From Mycobacterium sp. (lineage in GTDB: Bacteria; Actinomycetota; Actinomycetes; Mycobacteriales; Mycobacteriaceae), in the NCBI GenBank assembly GCA_028706695.1, contig JAQTVU010000021.1, forward strand, positions 1-12,696: 12,696 bases of DNA. Reading direction: 5' to 3'. A program made the translations under genes and the position numbers. Each line of letters begins with the position of its first letter. Within the stretch, counting starts at the first letter, position 1. The notes below the pieces were generated by a model, which was given only the letters and a program-made list of their open reading frames with translations, was not told the origin of the DNA and ran no database searches. Below, piece after piece: positions 9,501-12,696 of this stretch.

Positions 9501-10063
9501 ATGTCGCCATCCTGCTCGGCGCGCAGATCCTCCACCGCGACCGGGAAATCCGGGTGCTCCGGCTCGATGCACTGGGTCCCGTCGGGTAGAAACCGCACCC
9601 GCAGCATCGGATGACGGCGCGCCAGCGCGCTGGCCGCCGCGCGCAGGCGCTGCGGATCGACGGGACCGCCGTCGAACTCGACGTAGAGGTGACCCGCGAC
9701 GCCACCGTACTGCTGGTCGTGCTGGCGGCCGACCCACAGCGCGTGTTGCATCGGTGCGAGCGGGAACGGCTCCTCGGGTGCCCCGGCGGGCGGGGCCGGC
9801 GCGCCGGCGGGCCGGTCGGCGCCGGTGGCCGGCGCGGCGCTGATCAGCTCGGCCCAGGCTTCGATGGTGGGCGTGGCGGCCAGCGTGGCGAAGTCGACGC
9901 CGATGCCCAGCCGGCGCCAGCGCCCGGCCAACGCCATCATCCGGATCGAGTCCAGCCCCTGGCCGATGAGGTTGCCGCCCGGGTCAACGGACGCGGCGCC
10001 CACCCCCAGCAGGTCGGCAACCTCTGCACGAATGTCCTCCGCACACGCCGGAGCACGCACCAC
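6572..10063 (-). CDS. mbtB: MbtB, phenyloxazoline synthase (ArCP-Cy-A-PCP), no thioesterase
   Basis: Carries salicylate from MbtA and couples it to Ser or Thr, then cyclises to the hydroxyphenyl-oxazoline head of mycobactin. 1,163 residues. Domains: aryl carrier with Ser39 in GQGLDSI; cyclization domain about 98-520 with DxxxxDxxS at Asp228, Asp233, Ser236; adenylation about 550-1035 with FTSGSTGEPKG 692-702, YRTGD 917-921 and catalytic Lys1026; peptidyl carrier with Ser1087 in GGDSV. After the carrier only about 40 residues follow, whereas the M. tuberculosis protein (1,414) ends in a thioesterase. Start: the frame stays open to 11317 but that stretch is mbtA antisense. GTG at 10063 or 10060 follows a GAGGAG at 10072-10067; 10063 gives the known N-terminus (x-Val-x-Ala-x-Ala-Cys), 10060 has better spacing. 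First gene of the minus-strand operon, behind the iron box. Confidence 0.95.
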   Translation of the reverse strand: MVRAPACAEDIRAEVADLLGVGAASVDPGGNLIGQGLDSIRMMALAGRWRRLGIGVDFATLAATPTIEAWAELISAAPATGADRPAGAPAPPAGAPEEPFPLAPMQHALWVGRQHDQQYGGVAGHLYVEFDGGPVDPQRLRAAASALARRHPMLRVRFLPDGTQCIEPEHPDFPVAVEDLRAEQDGDIERRLAAIREAKSHQQLDGAVLELALTLLPGGRSRLHVDLDMQAADAMSYRTLMADLAALYLGRHLPELRYTYREYRQAVARADARPDPARDTDRRWWAQRIPQLPDPPALPAARGGDPHRSARRWHWLDPATRDALFNRARARGITPAMTLAAAFAHALARWSAGPRFLLNVPLFERRALHPDVDSLVGDFTSTLLLDIDLTGAHTPAARARAVQDAMRCAAAHSAHPGLAVLRDLSRHRGTQVGAPVVFTSALGLGDLFGPDITGQFGAPAWIVSQGPQVLLDAQVTEFDRGVLLNWDVREDYFAPGVIDAMFAHHIDELLGLAGCEHAWELPGPSPLPAAQRAARDAANGRTAEPSGETLHDGFFRRAALSPDAPAVFAGSGDLSYAQLRDQALAVTAALRAAGIGAGDTVAVAGPKTAEQVPALLGILAAGAVYLPIGVDQPGDRARRIVDTGGARIALLCGGRQRPLPVPGLAIADVLRGTPPAARPADTDPAALAYVLFTSGSTGEPKGVEMTHDAAMNTVEFLTRHFGLCPADRCLALSTLECDMSVLDIFATLRAGGAIVVVDEAQRRDPDAWARLIHTHRVTVLNFLPGWLEMLAEVGHGRLSSLRAVPTGGDWVRPGLARRLREEAPGLRFAGLGGATETAVHATISDVGAELPAGQTAVPYGRPLPNIACRVVDDTGADCPDWVAGELWVSGRGIARGYRGHPELTAQRFVPHDGRTWYRTGDLARYWPDGTLEFVGRTDHRVKVGGYRVELGEIEAALRRVPGVRAAVAALVPGPGGADVLAALVRLEDAGPSVHRIREALADLLPAHMVPQQILSAERVPCTDGGKIDRRAVAGRLAAAVSGSDRRGYRPPARALESALTAIVAELLCLDRERVGVDDDFFALGGDSVLATRAVARIRTGLDVPEARVADIFAARTVSALARLLSGREHDNRRLDRVAELYLEVTDLDAGSVLAEVAKAEAAQ

Positions 10064-10066
10064 GAC

Positions 10067-10072
10067 CTCCTC
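10067..10072 (-). promoter_or_regulatory. Ribosome binding site of mbtB
   Basis: GAGGAG on the minus strand, followed by GTC and two successive GTG codons at 10063 and 10060. The spacing is 3 nt to the first and 6 nt to the second. It excludes the far longer open frame reaching 11317 and fixes the start to one of these two codons. Confidence 0.7.
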
Positions 10073-10074
10073 GG

Positions 10075-10093
10075 TTAGCGCAGGCTTCCCTAA
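10075..10093. promoter_or_regulatory. IdeR iron box between mbtA and mbtB
   Basis: TTAGCGCAGGCTTCCCTAA matches the consensus TTAGGTTAGGCTAACCTAA at 14 of 19 positions, including both outer TTAG/CTAA arms and the AGGCT centre. IdeR with Fe(II) represses the mbt genes in M. tuberculosis through a box in this same gap. It starts 2 nt upstream of the GAGGAG ribosome site of mbtB and ends 57 nt before the mbtA start, so one operator can shut both directions when iron is plentiful. Confidence 0.88.
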
Positions 10094-10097
10094 TTTT

Positions 10098-10110
10098 GGA
10101 TACCCTATCC
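10098..10110. promoter_or_regulatory. Palindrome with possible back-to-back -10 hexamers
   Basis: GGATACCCTATCC is an inverted repeat (5-bp arms, 3-bp centre). It holds TACCCT on the plus strand (10101-10106, facing mbtA) and TAGGGT on the minus strand (10107-10102, facing mbtB); both fit the mycobacterial -10 pattern TAnnnT. Starts would then fall near 10113 (leader about 38 nt to mbtA) and near 10095 (leader about 32 nt to mbtB). I see no clear -35 on either side. Alternatives: TAATTT at 10091-10096 for mbtA, or a protein-binding palindrome. Confidence 0.4.
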
Positions 10111-10140
10111 CCGATGCCCGCCCGCTACCAAGCCCCAGTC

Positions 10141-10146
10141 GAGGAG
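10141..10146 (+). promoter_or_regulatory. Ribosome binding site of mbtA
   Basis: GAGGAG 4 nt before ATG 10151. It supports this start; the same hexamer serves mbtB on the other strand. Confidence 0.75.
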
Positions 10147-10150
10147 TCCG

Positions 10151-11806
10151 ATGGCCGCGAACACACCGGTAGGCCCGGACGGGTTCGCGCCGTTTCCCGC
10201 CGACCGGGCCGCCGCGTACCGGGCGGCCGGGTACTGGACGGGCCGGGCCCTGGACACGGTCCTCACCGACGCGGCGCGGCGCCGGCCCGAGGCGCTCGCC
10301 GTGCTCGACGCCGCGAGCGGCCGGGGATTTGGTTACGCGGAACTCGACGAGCGCGCCGACCGCGCCGCGGCGGGGCTGCATGCCCTGGGCATCGCGCCCG
10401 GCGATCGGGTCCTGCTGCAGTTGCCGAACGGCTGTCAGTTCGCGGTGGCGCTGTTCGGGCTGCTGCGGGCGGGAGCGGTGCCGGTGCTGTGCCTGCCGGG
10501 CCACCGGTCGGCCGAGCTGGGGCATTTCGCGGCGGTGACCCGGGCAACCGGACTGCTGATCGCCGACGCCACCACGGGTTTCGACGCCCCGGCGATGGCG
10601 CGTGGCCTGACCGCGGATCATCCCACGTTGAGGCACGTCATCGTCGACGGCGAGGCCGGTCCCTTCACCTCGTGGCCGCGGCTGTGCGATCGCCCGGCCG
10701 CCCGGCCGCCGGTGCCGCCCGTCGACGCGGGCTCGCCCGCTTTGTTGCTGGTCTCCGGCGGCACCACCGGAACCCCCAAACTCATCCCCCGCACCCACGA
10801 CGACTACCTGTTCAATGCGACCGCGAGCGCCGAGCTCTGCCGGCTCACCGCCGACGACGTCTACCTGGCGGTGCTGCCGGCGGGGCATAACTTTCCGCTG
10901 GCCTGTCCGGGCCTGCTCGGCGCGATGACGGCCGGTGCCACCACCGTGTTCGCCACCGACCCCAGCCCCGAGGCCGCCTTCGTGGCCATCGCGCGCCACG
11001 GGGTCACCGTCACCGCGCTGGTGCCTGCCCTGGCCCGGCTGTGGGCCCGGGGCTGTGAGTGGGAGCCGGTGATCCCGACGTCGTTGCGGCTGTTGCAGGT
11101 CGGCGGCGCCAAGCTGGAGGCCGACGACGCTCGGCTGCTGCGCGCCGCGCTGACACCGGGGCTGCAGCAGGTCTTCGGGATGGCCGAGGGGCTGCTCAGC
11201 TACACCCGTCTCGACGACCCGCCGGAACTGGTCGACCACACGCAGGGCCGGCCGCTGTGCGTCGACGACGAACTGCGCGTCGTCGACGCCGCCGGCCATC
11301 CGGTGGGCCCCGGCCAAGAAGGCGAACTACTGGTGCGCGGCCCGTACACCATCAACGGCTATTTTCGCGCCCCCCGCGACAACGAACGCTGCTTTGCCGC
11401 CGACGGCTTCTACCGCAGCGGTGACCTGGTGCGGCTGCGGCCGGACGGCTACCTGATGGTCACCGGCCGGGTCAAAGACGTCATCTGCCGCGGCGGTGAG
11501 ACCGTCTCGGCCGCGGAGCTGGAGGCACAGTTGCTGAGCCACCCGGCGATCCGCTCGGCCGCCGCGGTTCCGCTGCCCGATCCGTACCTGGGCGAAACGA
11601 TTTGCGCCGCCGTGGTTTTCGATGGGATTCCGGCGAGCCTTGCGGAGTTGAACGCCTACCTCGACGGGCGCGGGGTGGCCGCGCACGCCCGGCCCGACCT
11701 GCTCTTGGAGCTGGCCGCACTGCCCACCACGCCGATCGGCAAGGTCGACAAAAAGGCCATCGCCGACGCGGTCTCGGCGCAACGCCCGGCACCGCGGCCG
11801 ACTTGA
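10151..11806 (+). CDS. mbtA: MbtA, salicyl-AMP ligase
   Basis: Adenylates salicylate with ATP and transfers it to the N-terminal aryl carrier (Ser39) of MbtB, the first step of mycobactin assembly; cytoplasmic. 551 residues against about 565 in M. tuberculosis, the difference being at the N-terminus. ANL-superfamily motifs: phosphate loop VSGGTTGTPK at 201-210; HNFPLACPG at 246-254, typical of aryl-acid (salicylate or dihydroxybenzoate) ligases; VFGMAEG around 341-347; hinge region YRSGD at 421-425; catalytic Lys531 in TTPIGKVDKK. ATG 10151 has GAGGAG 4 nt upstream and gives the family N-terminus (FPADRAAAYRAAGYW at 15-29). Transcribed away from mbtB across an 87-nt shared control region. In M. 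tuberculosis mbtJ follows; here the next gene is a convergent methyltransferase. Confidence 0.97.
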   Translation: MAANTPVGPDGFAPFPADRAAAYRAAGYWTGRALDTVLTDAARRRPEALAVLDAASGRGFGYAELDERADRAAAGLHALGIAPGDRVLLQLPNGCQFAVALFGLLRAGAVPVLCLPGHRSAELGHFAAVTRATGLLIADATTGFDAPAMARGLTADHPTLRHVIVDGEAGPFTSWPRLCDRPAARPPVPPVDAGSPALLLVSGGTTGTPKLIPRTHDDYLFNATASAELCRLTADDVYLAVLPAGHNFPLACPGLLGAMTAGATTVFATDPSPEAAFVAIARHGVTVTALVPALARLWARGCEWEPVIPTSLRLLQVGGAKLEADDARLLRAALTPGLQQVFGMAEGLLSYTRLDDPPELVDHTQGRPLCVDDELRVVDAAGHPVGPGQEGELLVRGPYTINGYFRAPRDNERCFAADGFYRSGDLVRLRPDGYLMVTGRVKDVICRGGETVSAAELEAQLLSHPAIRSAAAVPLPDPYLGETICAAVVFDGIPASLAELNAYLDGRGVAAHARPDLLLELAALPTTPIGKVDKKAIADAVSAQRPAPRPT

Positions 11807-11904
11807 GTGCCACCTCGCTGCGACAACACGTCGGCCTGGCGGCAGCAACGATCCCCCGGGGGAAGACGCGGGCCGCGCATCGGCGCGATGGCAAAGTGGG
11901 CGCA
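11807..11904. terminator. Convergent gap mbtA / methyltransferase, possible weak terminators
   Basis: The 98 nt between two convergent genes contains no gene I can support. It has a perfect 12-bp palindrome TCCCCCGGGGGA (11852-11863, no loop) and two overlapping short hairpins: CGCGC-ATCG-GCGCG (11874-11887) and CATCG-GCG-CGATG (11878-11890). None is followed by a T run on either strand, so an ordinary intrinsic terminator is not shown; a U-less bidirectional stop is possible. It also marks the junction between the siderophore locus and the restriction-modification gene. Confidence 0.25.
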
Positions 11905-12696
11905 TCACGGAGTGACGGGCGGCCAGCACTGCTGCGGAGCGGCTCGTTTCGAGCGGGCCATTCGACGGTTGCGTAGCTGCGTCCAGGCGCGGCGGAGTGC
12001 GACCACTTCGTCGACCGCGAAGCCTAAACGCTCCACCAGCACCGTGTGGTCGACGAGGTCGAGGGCATCGTCGTATCGTCGCTCCCGGACAAGTTCGTCG
12101 GCTTTCTGGTGCAACGTATTTGGGACGGCGGCGGGGTCGGCCACGGGCAGGTGCCCACATTCGCTCGGCTCAAGTTCCAGGATGCCGCCGCCGTAGCTGC
12201 GGCCTAGAACTTCAGCGAGGGCGAAGGTCGCCGAGTTGAATGCGCCGACTGCCAGCCGGGCGAAATCAACACTCGGCGCCACCCGCACACGATGCACCGT
12301 ATCGGTGCTGGTAGCGCCGGCTGTGTTTGCGATCAGCCGGGGGTGTGTGCTGATTTGGCGAAGCATGAACCCGGCCGGCACCCAGGTGGATGGCACCTGC
12401 CACCAGTTGCGCCGGATGCGGCATTTGTAGCCGTCGGGGACACCGTCGGCCTCGCCCTCGGCGAGGTATCTCGCAAGTGCCGCCTGGCGTCGAAGATTCA
12501 CGTCAGATGACAGCGCCAGGAGCCGGGTGCGCGTCTGAGTCGTGTCCTGCTCAGCGAGGTCCTGCGCGGAAAAGCTAAGGGCCGGAACTTGCATGCTCCG
12601 CGCCACGAGCGGGACCGTGAACCGGGATAGCTTCCGCTGCTTGGCCTCTGCGGCCGCTAGACAGAAGAAGGAATTCCGCCCCGTCACCACGCCAAC
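11905..12696 (-). CDS. N6-adenine DNA methyltransferase, C-terminal part, 5' end off-window
   Basis: The last 263 residues of what looks like a Type II-style N6-adenine methyltransferase (Eco57I/BsuBI/PaeR7I-like group), judged by eye. The frame stays open to the right edge, and the first visible residues read VGVVTGRNSFFCL, the conserved strand that follows the catalytic domain in this group; a GTG at 12690 opens the same frame but is inside this motif and not a likely start. Further marks: RRNWWQVPSTW, ANTAGATSTDTVHRV, and NSATFALAEVLGRSYGGGILELEPSE, all typical of the target-recognition half. The SAM-binding and NPPY motifs must be off-window. GC is about 65 percent, lower than in the mbt genes. 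No endonuclease gene follows: its stop lies 98 nt from the end of mbtA, so any partner would be upstream, to the right. A BREX PglX-type enzyme is less likely because those are much longer, but the window cannot exclude it. Confidence 0.8.
   Translation of the reverse strand, partial: VGVVTGRNSFFCLAAAEAKQRKLSRFTVPLVARSMQVPALSFSAQDLAEQDTTQTRTRLLALSSDVNLRRQAALARYLAEGEADGVPDGYKCRIRRNWWQVPSTWVPAGFMLRQISTHPRLIANTAGATSTDTVHRVRVAPSVDFARLAVGAFNSATFALAEVLGRSYGGGILELEPSECGHLPVADPAAVPNTLHQKADELVRERRYDDALDLVDHTVLVERLGFAVDEVVALRRAWTQLRNRRMARSKRAAPQQCWPPVTP

Noticed and set aside
10064..11317. Upstream extension of the mbtB frame (about 418 more codons)
   Set aside because: It runs antisense through mbtA and the iron box. 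The homologous N-terminus, GAGGAG site and aryl carrier all begin at the GTG pair near 10063.
11807..12196. 129-codon plus-strand frame after mbtA that could be mistaken for mbtJ
   Set aside because: Its translation is low-complexity with no hydrolase motif, and it is antisense to the methyltransferase, which has clear family motifs.

Overview
This window is a high-GC actinobacterial segment that I read as the core of a mycobacterial mycobactin (siderophore) cluster. The genes match the mbtA-mbtE set of Mycobacterium tuberculosis in order, orientation and protein sequence as I remember it. Species cannot be fixed from the sequence alone; a non-tuberculosis Mycobacterium fits best, because MbtB lacks the C-terminal thioesterase that I recall in the M. 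tuberculosis protein and the flank beyond mbtA differs.

Layout, left to right. Positions 1-10063 hold four minus-strand genes read right to left as one tightly packed operon: mbtB (ArCP-Cy-A-PCP NRPS, 6572-10063), mbtC (stand-alone ketosynthase, 5201-6535), mbtD (AT-KR-ACP PKS, 2289-5201) and the first 765 codons of mbtE (C-A NRPS, 1-2296, running off the left edge). mbtB-mbtC has a 36-nt gap, mbtC-mbtD overlap by 1 nt (TGATG) and mbtD-mbtE by 8 nt. The 87-nt gap 10064-10150 separates mbtB from the divergent mbtA (10151-11806, plus strand). It carries a good IdeR iron box (10075-10093) next to a GC-rich palindrome holding possible back-to-back -10 hexamers, so one operator probably controls both directions.

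The enzymes work as an assembly line. MbtA activates salicylate and loads it on the N-terminal carrier of MbtB. MbtB activates Ser or Thr, condenses and cyclises it to the (methyl)oxazoline. MbtE begins lysine incorporation, and MbtC with MbtD build the short beta-hydroxyacyl link. All catalytic motifs I could check are intact.

Right of mbtA the picture changes. After a 98-nt convergent gap comes the C-terminal part of an N6-adenine DNA methyltransferase of a restriction-modification type (11905-12696, minus strand, cut by the right edge). In M. tuberculosis I would expect mbtJ and then mbtI here. By hand count its GC is about 65 percent (12301-12696), against 80 percent in a sample of mbtB (8941-9180). 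This suggests an acquired restriction-modification island abutting the siderophore locus. It is the least ordinary part of the window; the rest is a recognisable, well-studied pathway, and I see no wholly new system within these bases.
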